Below are positions 7,976 through 18,195 of a DNA stretch of 64,000 nt, piece after piece. Position numbers and translations under genes: made by a program. Under the pieces are notes generated by a model. The model made no database searches. It was not told the DNA's origin and saw only the letters and a program-made list of their open reading frames with translations. Origin of the DNA: an uncultured Oscillospiraceae bacterium (GTDB lineage Bacteria; Bacillota; Clostridia; Oscillospirales; Oscillospiraceae); the NCBI GenBank assembly GCA_947623745.1, contig CANQHN010000002.1, positions 97,133 to 161,132 of the forward strand. The letters run 5' to 3'. Position 1 is the first letter of the stretch; the number at the start of each line of letters is the position of its first letter.

Positions 7976-8051
7976 GCCTCTGTAGCTCAGTTGGTAGAGC
8001 AGGGGACTGAAAATCCCCGTGTCGTTGGTTCGATTCCGACCGGAGGCACCA
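7976..8051 (+). tRNA. tRNA-Phe (anticodon GAA)
   Basis: A 76-base cloverleaf with acceptor GCCTCTG/CGGAGGC, anticodon loop CTGAAAA and encoded CCA. It begins only three bases after tRNA-Asp. Confidence 0.97.
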
Positions 8052-8093
8052 AGTTTACATCGTCCGGGGGAGCTCCCCTCCCCCGGACAACCT

Positions 8094-8169
8094 GCGAGTG
8101 TAGCTCATCTGGTAGAGCGCCACCTTGCCAAGGTGGAGGTAGCGAGTTCGAGCCTCGTCACTCGCTCCA
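8094..8169 (+). tRNA. tRNA-Gly (anticodon GCC)
   Basis: A 76-base cloverleaf with a perfect acceptor stem GCGAGTG/CACTCGC, GCC in the anticodon loop and encoded CCA. Confidence 0.97.
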
Positions 8170-8199
8170 ATTTATTTTGGAGCGGTCCGCTCCAAATCC

Positions 8200-8273
8200 G
8201 GTGCCATAGCCAAGTGGTAAGGCAGAGCTCTGCAAAAGCTCCACCCCCAGTTCAAATCTGGGTGGCACCTCCA
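8200..8273 (+). tRNA. tRNA-Cys (anticodon GCA)
   Basis: A 74-base cloverleaf with a perfect acceptor stem GGTGCCA/TGGCACC, anticodon loop CTGCAAA and encoded CCA. Last gene of the operon. Confidence 0.97.
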
Positions 8274-8277
8274 TAGA

Positions 8278-8307
8278 AAAGGCCCGCCTGCGGCGGGTCT
8301 TTTTCTG
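8278..8307 (+). terminator. Terminator of the tRNA operon
   Basis: A short GC hairpin (GCCCGC and GCGGGT arms) followed by CTTTTTCT, just after tRNA-Cys. Confidence 0.8.
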
Positions 8308-8398
8308 TCTATGCGCTGCCCCGCCCGGAGCGACACTTTTCCGGCGGGACCGGCGCTTTGTTTTTTACACAGGATTTGGAAAAAATTCATGCTGCGGC

Positions 8399-8427
8399 TT
8401 GAAATCCCAGGGGCACAATGATACAAT
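8399..8427 (+). promoter_or_regulatory. Promoter of the ketopantoate-reductase homologue
   Basis: TTGAAA (8399-8404), 17 bases, TACAAT (8422-8427), about 40 bases before the start codon. Confidence 0.75.
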
Positions 8428-8467
8428 TTCAGCAGCGCACCTTATATAAAAAAGGAGGCTGTTTAGG

Positions 8468-9382
8468 ATGGAGATCCGCAAAGTCGCCCTGATCGGGGCG
8501 GGCGCCGTGGGCGCCTATTTCATCTGCCAGCTGGACGGCGCCGAGGGCGTCGATTTCACGCTGATCGCCGAGGGAGCGCGCAAGGAGAGATTGGAGCGGG
8601 ACGGCATCCGCATCAACGGGCAGGTCCGCACCCCGCGGGTGTCCACCCCCGGGGAGGCCGGGCCCCAGGATCTGGTGCTCATCTCAACCAAGCACGGGGC
8701 CCTGCCGGAGGTGCTGGAGTACCTGCCTCAGTTGGTGGGGCCGGACACCCTGGTGCTCAGCCTGCTCAACGGCGTGGACAGCGAGGAGAAGATCGCCCGG
8801 GTCATCGGCTGGGAGCACGTGGTCTACTCCCTCATGCGCATCTCCGCCCGGCGGGCCAACGGGGAGATCACCTTCAAGGTCTCCGGCTACCAGGGCGTCT
8901 TTTTCGGCATCCCCAGCGCCGGACCGGCGGAGAAGGAGAAGCTGGACCGCTTGGCCGCCCTGTTCACCCGCACGGGGATCGAATACTACGTCATGGAGGA
9001 CATCCTCACCGACATGTGGCTGAAATACGCCAGCAATATCTCCAACAATCTGCCCCAGGCCGTCATCGGGGCCACCGCCGGGATGTACTCCGTCAGCGCC
9101 CACGGGAAGTTCCTGGCCCAGAAGCTGTGGTCGGAGACCAGGGCCGTGGCCGCCGCCCGGGGGATCACCTTGGACGAGGAGGTGCTCATCTTCCCCGGTG
9201 CGTCCAACGGGGCCAAATACTCCACCCTCCAGGACCTGGAGGCGGGGCGGCACACCGAGGTGGACATGTTCCTGGGCGAGCTGATGCGCATGGCCGGGGA
9301 GTCCGGGGTCGTCGTCCCCTGCTGCGAGTACGTCTACCACGCCATCAAGGCCATCGAGGAGAAGAACGACGGGCTTTTTTGA
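8468..9382 (+). CDS. Ketopantoate reductase family oxidoreductase
   Basis: A 304-residue NAD(P)-dependent reductase. The Rossmann glycine motif IGAGAVGAYF spans 9-18, and the C-terminal ApbA/PanE domain has the lysine-bearing DMWLKYASNISNN segment and a late GGxTEVD-like element (AGRHTEVDMFLGEL). The family reduces 2-dehydropantoate to pantoate in coenzyme A synthesis. Paralogues of other specificity are common and no other pan gene is nearby, so panE itself is not claimed. GGAGG lies a little far upstream of the ATG. The gene is monocistronic, followed by the T-box transcription unit. Confidence 0.82.
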   Translation: MEIRKVALIGAGAVGAYFICQLDGAEGVDFTLIAEGARKERLERDGIRINGQVRTPRVSTPGEAGPQDLVLISTKHGALPEVLEYLPQLVGPDTLVLSLLNGVDSEEKIARVIGWEHVVYSLMRISARRANGEITFKVSGYQGVFFGIPSAGPAEKEKLDRLAALFTRTGIEYYVMEDILTDMWLKYASNISNNLPQAVIGATAGMYSVSAHGKFLAQKLWSETRAVAAARGITLDEEVLIFPGASNGAKYSTLQDLEAGRHTEVDMFLGELMRMAGESGVVVPCCEYVYHAIKAIEEKNDGLF

Positions 9383-9404
9383 CCGATCAGCCGCAAAACA
9401 GCAG

Positions 9405-9432
9405 TTGACAACAGGATTTTTTGTGATAGAAT
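9405..9432 (+). promoter_or_regulatory. Promoter of the T-box/alaS unit
   Basis: TTGACA (9405-9410), 16 bases, TAGAAT (9427-9432). The T-box leader begins immediately downstream. Confidence 0.7.
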
Positions 9433-9435
9433 AGT

Positions 9436-9675
9436 TGGGCAAACCGCGATGACGAAGCCAAGTGCGGCACCCTGCGGCGCAAGCGAGAGGGGATGGTGAG
9501 AGCCCTCATGCAGCAGGCCCGCGCACGCCACTTCCGAGCCGCCCGCGACGAGCGGGACGCCCCATCCCCGTTACCGGATGCAGCGAGACGCCGGGCACAG
9601 CTCCTCCCCTGCCCGGTAATCAGGGTGGTACCGTGGATTATCTCCGCCCCTGGCTTACGCCGGGGGCTTTTTTTG
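9436..9675 (+). promoter_or_regulatory. T-box riboswitch, alanine-type
   Basis: The leader shows the T-box order of elements. A stem I region carries GGTGAGAGCC near 9493. A specifier candidate GCC (an alanine codon) is followed by ACTTCCGAGCC near 9521-9534. The conserved antiterminator word AGGGTGGTACCGTGG lies at 9622-9636. A terminator follows with stem 9646-9654/9659-9667 and a seven-base T run. Uncharged tRNA-Ala should stabilise the antiterminator and let transcription pass into the lipoprotein gene and alaS. The specifier is inferred from the alaS context and its position before the GAGCC element. Confidence 0.92.
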
Positions 9676-9687
9676 TGGAAAGGAGCG

Positions 9688-10128
9688 ATGCGCTTGCGCC
9701 GCGACACTGTGAAAAAACGCGCCCTCCTGCTGGTCCTCGCCCTGGGCGCGGCCCTGCTGCTGTGTGCCTGCCGGGGGCACCCCCTCCCCGACGGACTGGA
9801 GGAGAGCGCCCTGCTGGAGACCGGCCGGGCCGTGGTGGCCCAGCTCAACGAAGGCGACTGGCAGGGCGTTTACGACCGGATGCGCGCCGACGGCCGGGAG
9901 AGCACCTCTCCGGAGGACATCCAGACCTATATCCAAGCCGTACTGGACAAGGCCGGCGCCTATGTCCGGGAGGACGACAGCCTGACCACCGGCCAGACCC
10001 TGGAGGGCACCGGCGAGGAGTACGGTACCGCCGTGTTCTACTGCAAGCATGAGAAAAAAGACGTGTCCTACCGCATCGCCTTCAGCACCGATCTGGAGCT
10101 GATGGGCTTTGAGGTTAAGGCCCGTTAA
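9688..10128 (+). CDS. DUF3887-type small lipoprotein
   Basis: A 146-residue secreted protein. A basic N-terminus and hydrophobic stretch end in LCAC, with Cys28 as the likely lipidated residue. A domain with DUF3887 features follows (VAQLNEGDWQGVYDRMRADG, later DVSYRIAFSTDLELMGFEV). Such domains resemble small cone-like folds on the outer face of the membrane and have no assigned function. The start is uncertain: GGAG lies only two bases before this ATG but eight bases before an in-frame TTG at 9694. It sits between the alanine T-box and alaS, so it should be induced when tRNA-Ala is uncharged, which is unexpected for a lipoprotein. Confidence 0.72.
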   Translation: MRLRRDTVKKRALLLVLALGAALLLCACRGHPLPDGLEESALLETGRAVVAQLNEGDWQGVYDRMRADGRESTSPEDIQTYIQAVLDKAGAYVREDDSLTTGQTLEGTGEEYGTAVFYCKHEKKDVSYRIAFSTDLELMGFEVKAR

Positions 10129-10181
10129 GGCAGGTCCCCTGCCATTTTGGAAGAAAACCATATTTTTGGAGGTAATTGACT

Positions 10182-12899
<2,718 letters not shown>

Positions 12900-12910
12900 G
12901 GAGTTTTCTT

Positions 12911-13492
12911 ATGGAATTTGAATGCCGCTACACCCACGACTGGGCATACAACCAGGCCCTGTACCGGGCGATCCGCCGGCAGAACCTGGCCTCCACCCTG
13001 TTCTGGGTCCTCTTCGCCGCATTCGGCGGCGCGATGTGCGTCTACAGTGTGCATAGCGCCGGGAGCTTCACCGCGGTCAGCGCATTCTACGCCCTGATCC
13101 TGGCGGCCGTCCTGCTCTTCCTCCTCAGCGTCCCTCTCCAGGTGCGCCGGGGCTGGAGGAAAAACTGCGAGAAGTGGGGCCGGGACTCCTTTGAGGCCGA
13201 GCTGAAATTCGGCCAGAGTATCCTGTTCCACGACGACACCGGCATGGAGGCCGACATCCCCTGGAGCAAGGTCACGGAGCTGGTCCTGCTGGGGGACTTC
13301 TTCCTCCTCCGGGGCGACCAGCCCGCAAGGAAAAAGGGGCGGACCAAGAAGGTGAACTTCCTCTACTTCCCAAAATCCGGCTTTGCCGACGGCACCGGGG
13401 ACGCCTTCCTGCTCTGGGTGGCCCGGGAACACCCCGGCGTGGCCCTCTCGGGCGCGGACCGGGACAAGCTCCTGAAACAGCAGGAACAATAA
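12911..13492 (+). CDS. YcxB-like small membrane protein
   Basis: A 193-residue protein. Two adjacent hydrophobic segments near residues 29-50 and 58-76 are followed by a soluble region with the YcxB-like pattern. That region reads WGRDSFEAELKFGQSILFH, then IPWSKVTELVLLGDFFLL and NFLYFPKSGF. YcxB-like domains resemble small PH-like folds anchored in the membrane and have no known function. The gene begins 11 bases after alaS, sharing AGGAG near the alaS stop codon, so it is probably the last gene of the T-box operon. Confidence 0.7.
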   Translation: MEFECRYTHDWAYNQALYRAIRRQNLASTLFWVLFAAFGGAMCVYSVHSAGSFTAVSAFYALILAAVLLFLLSVPLQVRRGWRKNCEKWGRDSFEAELKFGQSILFHDDTGMEADIPWSKVTELVLLGDFFLLRGDQPARKKGRTKKVNFLYFPKSGFADGTGDAFLLWVAREHPGVALSGADRDKLLKQQEQ

Positions 13493-13496
13493 AACA

Positions 13497-13535
13497 GCGC
13501 GGCGGCCCAAATCCGGGCCGCCGCGCTTCTCTTTT
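13497..13535. terminator. Bidirectional terminator
   Basis: A perfect 12-bp stem (13497-13508 with 13515-13526), T-rich on the plus side. It ends the alaS unit and faces the end of the histidine-kinase gene. Confidence 0.8.
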
Positions 13536-13541
13536 CTGATC

Positions 13542-15647
13542 TTATCCCGCCTGGGGCATGGTCACGGTGACCTTGAACAGGTCGCCGTCCACGGCCAGCT
13601 CGAAGATGCCGCCCTGGAGTTCGGTGAGGCTCCGGGCGATGGACAGCCCCAGCCCGGACCCCTCGGTGGTGCGGGAGGCGTCCCCCCGAACAAAGCGCTC
13701 CATGAGCTGCTCCGCCGGCACGTTCAGCGGCTCCCGGGAGATGTTCTTCACCGACAGGATGACCTGCCCCTTCCCTCGTTTGAGCTCCAGGTAGACCCGG
13801 GTGCCCGTCAGGGCGTATTTGCAGCAGTTGCCCAGCAGGTTGTCCACCACCCGCCACAGGTGCCGGCCGTCGGCGTAGACGTAGGCCTCCTCCTCGGGCA
13901 TGGTGCGGATCACGGTGAGGTCCTGTGCCTCCAGCTTTTCGGCGTACTCCCCCAGGGCCTGGTCCAGCAGCTGCACCATGCCCAGCTTCTCCCGGTTGAC
14001 GGTCAGCGCGCCGGTGGACGCCTTGCTGGCCTCCACCAAGTCCTCGGTGAGCTTTTTCAGCCGCTGGGCCTTCCGGTCCAGCACCTCGATATACTCCACC
14101 GCCTTTTGGTCGGTCTGCTCCGTGTTTTTCAGCAGGTCTACATAGTTGATGATGGAGGTCAGCGGGGTCTTTAGGTCGTGGGAGACGTTGGTGATGAGCT
14201 CTGCCTTGAACCGCTCGCTCTTCATCTGCTCGTTGACCGCCGTCTGGAGGCCCACCGACAGGTTGTTCAGGTCCTCCGCGCAGGCGCGCAGTCCGGGGGG
14301 CAGCTGTTTTGTCTCGATGTGACTTTTCAGCTCGCCGGCGGCCAGGGAGCGGCTGGCCCTGCGCAGGGCCTGAAAGCCGATGGCCCACCAGCACACCAGC
14401 AGAAAGACGGCCAGACTGGCCACCCCCCACAGGAACACCAGCAGTCCGAAGTGGTAGAACCGCCACAGGAAAAACACGAAGGTGCTCAGGATATAGCCCC
14501 CGCAGACCAGGGCCGCCCTCCAGAACAGGGGGATATTTTGGATGAAATACCCTATCGCCCGCAGAAGGACATGGATGGCCCGGGCCATCCACTTCACGAC
14601 CTTGTACAGCAAGGTCGTGGCCAGGAAGGTCCCCGCCTTGACGCGCACCACCACGGTCCGCAGCACCAGGGCCCCGGTCCCCATCCCCAGGGCGAACAGG
14701 GCGGCCAGAGCGTACTCCGTCAGGGGGACAGAGAAGTCGCCGTCCAGAGGCGCCCAGTCGTGGAAATAGTAGCCCAGGTACAGGTCCCCCAGGTCCAGGA
14801 TCCCCCAGAGGATCAGGAAGATGACCCCGGCGGCCGCCGCCAGGTAGAGCTCCAGGAAAACCTTCTCCTGCCAGGTGGGGACGATCCCCTCCTTCCCCGC
14901 CCTGTGGCCGCTGGCCCACAGCAGGTACAGCAGGCACAAAAGTCCCGCCGTCAGCCAGACTGCGACGGCCTTGGCCCGGCTGGGAAACATCAGATGGGCC
15001 CAGTTCCACTCCTCGGCGATCTGGGTGAACTCGTCGGAGGCCCCGCCGGTCACCTCCCTGGCCACGCCGTACTCGATGACCAGGGGAGGCTGCGCCTGGG
15101 CGTCCTCACTCTCCGCCATATCCGGGCTGGCGGCCAGCTCCTGCTGCGGCGCGGTCTGGCCGTTGGACCAGGTCAGCCAGGCCTCCCCGTCGTGCTCCAC
15201 GTAGTAGTGCCCGGGGGTAAAGACCGCCTGGTGGACCAGGTCCACCTCGTCCTCCAGGGCGTCCCAGTACTCCAGGTTGGTGTCGAGCTGGCCGCCGTAG
15301 ATGTCGGACACCCGGAAGCGGAACCAGGTGCTCTCCGGTCGCAGGGCCTGCTCCGCCTCCTGGATCTGCCGGTCCACCCGGCCCAGGCGGTACTCCACAT
15401 CCTCCCCGGCGGCCTCCAGCTCCAGCAGGGTGCTCTGGTCCTGGTAGAGGGCGTAGAGGGCGGCCACGCTGTCCGCCCGGTCCTCCATGGCCCGGTAGAC
15501 GGTGCCCAGGTCCTTCCAGTTCCCCGTCACCATATAGGGCAGGGTCTGGATCAGCCGGCACCCGGCGATCCCGGCCAGGAAAAACGCCGCCAGCATCAGC
15601 AGGGAGACCAGGAATTTTGCCGGACCGTTTTGCTGAAGCTTTCTCAC
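13542..15647 (-). CDS. Membrane sensor histidine kinase
   Basis: A 701-residue sensor kinase. An N-terminal membrane segment is followed by an external domain of about 190 residues, several further membrane segments and a HAMP-like linker. The DHp domain has the phospho-acceptor His490 in NVSHDLKTPLTS. The ATPase domain has N-box DNLLGNCCKYA (about 602) and G-box GSGLGLSIA (about 664). The many mid-protein membrane segments (about 230-420) are more than in a simple VanS-type kinase. The GTG start overlaps the response-regulator stop, so the pair is coupled. The signal is unknown, but the neighbours are cell-wall genes. Confidence 0.92.
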   Translation of the reverse strand: MRKLQQNGPAKFLVSLLMLAAFFLAGIAGCRLIQTLPYMVTGNWKDLGTVYRAMEDRADSVAALYALYQDQSTLLELEAAGEDVEYRLGRVDRQIQEAEQALRPESTWFRFRVSDIYGGQLDTNLEYWDALEDEVDLVHQAVFTPGHYYVEHDGEAWLTWSNGQTAPQQELAASPDMAESEDAQAQPPLVIEYGVAREVTGGASDEFTQIAEEWNWAHLMFPSRAKAVAVWLTAGLLCLLYLLWASGHRAGKEGIVPTWQEKVFLELYLAAAAGVIFLILWGILDLGDLYLGYYFHDWAPLDGDFSVPLTEYALAALFALGMGTGALVLRTVVVRVKAGTFLATTLLYKVVKWMARAIHVLLRAIGYFIQNIPLFWRAALVCGGYILSTFVFFLWRFYHFGLLVFLWGVASLAVFLLVCWWAIGFQALRRASRSLAAGELKSHIETKQLPPGLRACAEDLNNLSVGLQTAVNEQMKSERFKAELITNVSHDLKTPLTSIINYVDLLKNTEQTDQKAVEYIEVLDRKAQRLKKLTEDLVEASKASTGALTVNREKLGMVQLLDQALGEYAEKLEAQDLTVIRTMPEEEAYVYADGRHLWRVVDNLLGNCCKYALTGTRVYLELKRGKGQVILSVKNISREPLNVPAEQLMERFVRGDASRTTEGSGLGLSIARSLTELQGGIFELAVDGDLFKVTVTMPQAG

Positions 15648-16342
15648 TTTTTACCACCCGCCTCGATCTTGTAGCCCAGCCCCCAGACCACCTTGAGGTA
15701 GCGGGGCTCGGCGGGGTTGATCTCGATCTTCTCCCGCAGGTGGCGGATGTGCACCGCCACCGTGTTCTCCGAGCCGTAGGCCGGATCGTTCCACACCTGC
15801 TCGTAGATCTGGGCGGAGGAGAACACCTGTCCCGGGTGGGACAGCAGCAGCTTTAGGATGTTGTACTCGATGGGGGTCAGGGCCACGGGGGCGCCGTCCA
15901 CGGTAACTGCTTTGGCCGCGTCGTCCATGACGATGGGCCCGGCGGCGAGCTGGCCCGGTCCCTTCTCCGCCCCGCCCAGGCTGGTGTAGCGGCGCAGCTG
16001 GCTCTTCACCCGGGCCACCACCTCCAGGGGGTTGAAGGGCTTGGTGATGTAGTCGTCCGCGCCGATGTTCAGCCCCAGGATCTTGTCGTTGTCCTCGCTC
16101 TTGGCGGTGAGCAGGATGATGGGCACGTTGCTGTCTTCCCGCAGCTTGGCGGTGGCCCGGATGCCGTCCAGCTCCGGCATCATCACGTCCATCAAAATCA
16201 GGTGGATCTCCTGCTCCTGCACCGCCTGGAGGGCCTGGCGGCCGTTGTAGGCGGCCACGGTGCGGTAGCCCTCACTGCCCAGGTAGATCTCCAGCGCCGA
16301 GACGATGTCCCGGTCGTCGTCACAGATCAAAATGTTGTACAT
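15644..16342 (-). CDS. OmpR/PhoB-type response regulator
   Basis: A 232-residue regulator. The receiver domain has the acidic cluster CDDD at 7-10, phospho-acceptor Asp52 in LILMDVMMPELDG, and the conserved threonine and lysine (IILLTAKSED, DYITKPFNP). A winged-helix DNA-binding domain follows (LTPIEYNILKLLLSHPGQVFS, ENTVAVHIRHLREKIE). The start at 16342 fits the family opening MYNILICDDD. It is transcribed before its partner kinase as a two-gene operon. Confidence 0.95.
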   Translation of the reverse strand: MYNILICDDDRDIVSALEIYLGSEGYRTVAAYNGRQALQAVQEQEIHLILMDVMMPELDGIRATAKLREDSNVPIILLTAKSEDNDKILGLNIGADDYITKPFNPLEVVARVKSQLRRYTSLGGAEKGPGQLAAGPIVMDDAAKAVTVDGAPVALTPIEYNILKLLLSHPGQVFSSAQIYEQVWNDPAYGSENTVAVHIRHLREKIEINPAEPRYLKVVWGLGYKIEAGGKK

Positions 16343-16497
16343 GGCCCTCTCCCCTGTTGGATATCCGCCCACCTGGGCAGACCGTGTTGATTTTAGGATA
16401 GCATAGACTTTTTAAGTTGCAAGAAGAAATTTTTTAAGAACTCCTTAAATCCTTCCCACGTTCTGCATAGGGAAGGCGGCTGGAAATGTTCCCATGT

Positions 16498-16509
16498 ATT
16501 ATGTAAATT
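16498..16509 (+). other. XerD half-site-like word 3
   Basis: ATTATGTAAATT, intergenic. It resembles the E. coli dif right arm (TTATGTTAAAT) as much as the Bacillus one. Confidence 0.35.
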
Positions 16510-16599
16510 CTGTGTTTTCCCAACTTTTCCGTGATAAAAGTGTATATTCCAATGGTTTATGAACTTTTTGTAACAATTTTTTTCGTCTTTCTCCCGGTG

Positions 16600-16628
16600 T
16601 TGACAAGCGGTTTCAATTATGTTACAAT
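16600..16628 (+). promoter_or_regulatory. Promoter of the 97-residue orphan gene
   Basis: TTGACA (16600-16605), 17 bases, TACAAT (16623-16628), about 32 bases before the start codon. Confidence 0.8.
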
Positions 16629-16660
16629 TTGGTTACAAAATTGAAACCAGGAGGATCCGT

Positions 16661-16954
16661 ATGTCTTCTGAGAAAGCCCCGCTCACCTACAAGGGTCACC
16701 CCCTGCGCCGTAAAGGCAATCTCATTTACTATGGCTCTATGGCCGAGAAATATATCATCATGCTTCAGGTCCTCGCCTCCCAGAAGGTGGACGACGACCT
16801 GACCCTGGCCTCCAAGGTCTCCGTCCAGCTCCAGCTCACCGACCCCGACCTGAAAAGCCGGGACCGCGTGGTGAAAAAGACGGAGAAGGACGACCTGTAT
16901 ACGGCCATCGACGTGGCCAGCATCTGGCTGGACCGGGCGCTGAGCGGCAGGTAA
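16661..16954 (+). CDS. Small conserved-looking protein of unknown function
   Basis: A 97-residue soluble protein, KAPLTYKGHPLRRKGNLIYY at its start and an acidic/basic C-terminal half. I do not recognise a domain. It has a strong promoter and CAGGAGG eight bases before the ATG, and codon use matches its neighbours, so it is very probably real. It precedes a secreted NlpC/P60 protein by 48 bases with no terminator between, so the two may be co-transcribed. The ordered, mostly non-repetitive sequence suggests a small folded protein, perhaps an RNA- or protein-binding one. Confidence 0.75.
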   Translation: MSSEKAPLTYKGHPLRRKGNLIYYGSMAEKYIIMLQVLASQKVDDDLTLASKVSVQLQLTDPDLKSRDRVVKKTEKDDLYTAIDVASIWLDRALSGR

Positions 16955-17002
16955 CCGCAGACGCCCCACGAAAGAAAAAATCCCACGGGAGGGACAATCG
17001 CT

Positions 17003-18145
17003 ATGAAACTTCCGAGAAAACTGGGCTCCAGGTTCGCCGCCGGCATTTTGGCCGCGGCGGTCATGGTAACGCCCGCCATGGCCGCCGCCGGAACCGTGAA
17101 CGCTGACGGAGGCCTGCGCCTGCGCACCAATGCGAGCACCAATTCCGACATCATCACCCTGCTGCCCAACGGCACCTCCGTGGAGGTGCTGGGCGACGCC
17201 CAGGACGGCTGGTATCAGGTATCCTACAGCGGCTGGACCGGCTACGTCTCCGGCGACTACCTGAACGTCTCCTCCGGGCAGGTGAAGGTCGCCGCCGCCC
17301 AGGCCGACACGGTTGCCGATCCCTCTGACGGCGTCACCGGCACGGTCAATGCGGTGGGCGGCCTGCGGCTGCGCAACGGCTCGGGCACCAGCGCCGCCAT
17401 CCTCACCGTGGTGCCCAACGGCACCGTGGTCCCTGTCTCCGGCATCACCGAGGACGGCTGGTTCCAGGTCACCTACAAGGGCACCGTGGGCTATGTGTCC
17501 GGCGAGTATCTGGAGCTGGACGAGGACGACGTGCAGACCCTGGAGCGGGTGGGCGACCCCATCTACGGCCGGGTCACCGACGGGCCCCTGAATATCCGCT
17601 CCGGCCCCTCCACCGACTACCCCCGGGTGCGCCAGCTGAGAGTGGGCGCCGTGGTGCAGATCATCGAGGAGAACAACGGCTGGTATCAGATCGCTGACGG
17701 CTTCATCTCCGGCGAGTACATCGAGATCATCGACGCCGCTGAGGCCGCCGCCGCGACCACAGCCTCCGGCACCGCCGCCCAGATCGTGGAGTTTGCCAAG
17801 CAGTTCCTGGGCTACCCCTACGTGTACGGCGGCACCTCTCCCCGCGGGTTTGACTGCTCCGGCTTCGCCAAGTACGTCTACTCCAACTTCGGCATCACCC
17901 TGAACCGCACCGCCTCCGCCCAGATGGACAACGGCACTCCCGTCTCCAAGGGCGAGCTCCAGCCGGGCGACCTGGTATTCTTCCTCAAGGCCGGCAGCTC
18001 CGCCAGCAGGGCCTCCCACGTGGGCATCTACATCGGCAACGGACAGTTCATCCACGCCTCCACCTCCCGCACCGGCGTCATCATCACCGACATCAACTCC
18101 TCCTACTACGTCAACAGCTTTGTCGGCGGCCGACGCCTGGTATAA
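17003..18145 (+). CDS. Secreted SH3b-NlpC/P60 cell-wall peptidase
   Basis: A 380-residue exported peptidoglycan hydrolase. A signal peptide ending AMAAAG is followed by three bacterial SH3 repeats, each with a GGLRLR or GPLNIR start and a GYVSGxYL end (about 30-92, 110-172, 188-236). The NlpC/P60 domain has catalytic Cys285 in FDCSGF, His339 in ASHVGIYIGNG and a third polar residue in QFIHAS. Such enzymes cut D-glutamyl-meso-diaminopimelate bonds in stem peptides, with SH3 repeats binding the wall. Convergent with the surface-polymer operon, sharing its terminator. Confidence 0.95.
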   Translation: MKLPRKLGSRFAAGILAAAVMVTPAMAAAGTVNADGGLRLRTNASTNSDIITLLPNGTSVEVLGDAQDGWYQVSYSGWTGYVSGDYLNVSSGQVKVAAAQADTVADPSDGVTGTVNAVGGLRLRNGSGTSAAILTVVPNGTVVPVSGITEDGWFQVTYKGTVGYVSGEYLELDEDDVQTLERVGDPIYGRVTDGPLNIRSGPSTDYPRVRQLRVGAVVQIIEENNGWYQIADGFISGEYIEIIDAAEAAAATTASGTAAQIVEFAKQFLGYPYVYGGTSPRGFDCSGFAKYVYSNFGITLNRTASAQMDNGTPVSKGELQPGDLVFFLKAGSSASRASHVGIYIGNGQFIHASTSRTGVIITDINSSYYVNSFVGGRRLV

Positions 18146-18156
18146 CGCAATACATA

Positions 18157-18195
18157 AAGGGCCCGGAACCAGCTCGGTTCCGGGCCCTTTTTTGT
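18157..18195. terminator. Shared terminator of two convergent units
   Basis: A roughly 15-bp stem (AAAGGGCCCGGAACC with GGTTCCGGGCCCTTT) with T runs on both sides, between the NlpC/P60 gene and the csaB-fusion gene. Confidence 0.9.

Larger units (their letters stand above)
16343..16660. other. Intergenic region between divergent units
   Basis: AT-rich leader region. It holds the upstream region of the response-regulator gene on the minus strand; a TTGCAA near 16420 with a weak TATCCT is only a tentative promoter. It also holds a XerD-like word at 16498-16509 and a strong plus-strand promoter at 16600-16628. I see no gene or RNA structure in the remainder. Confidence 0.6.

Noticed and set aside
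16498..16509. Complete dif site
   Set aside because: The XerD-like arm is present, but the bases to its left do not form a recognisable XerC arm at the required six-base spacing.
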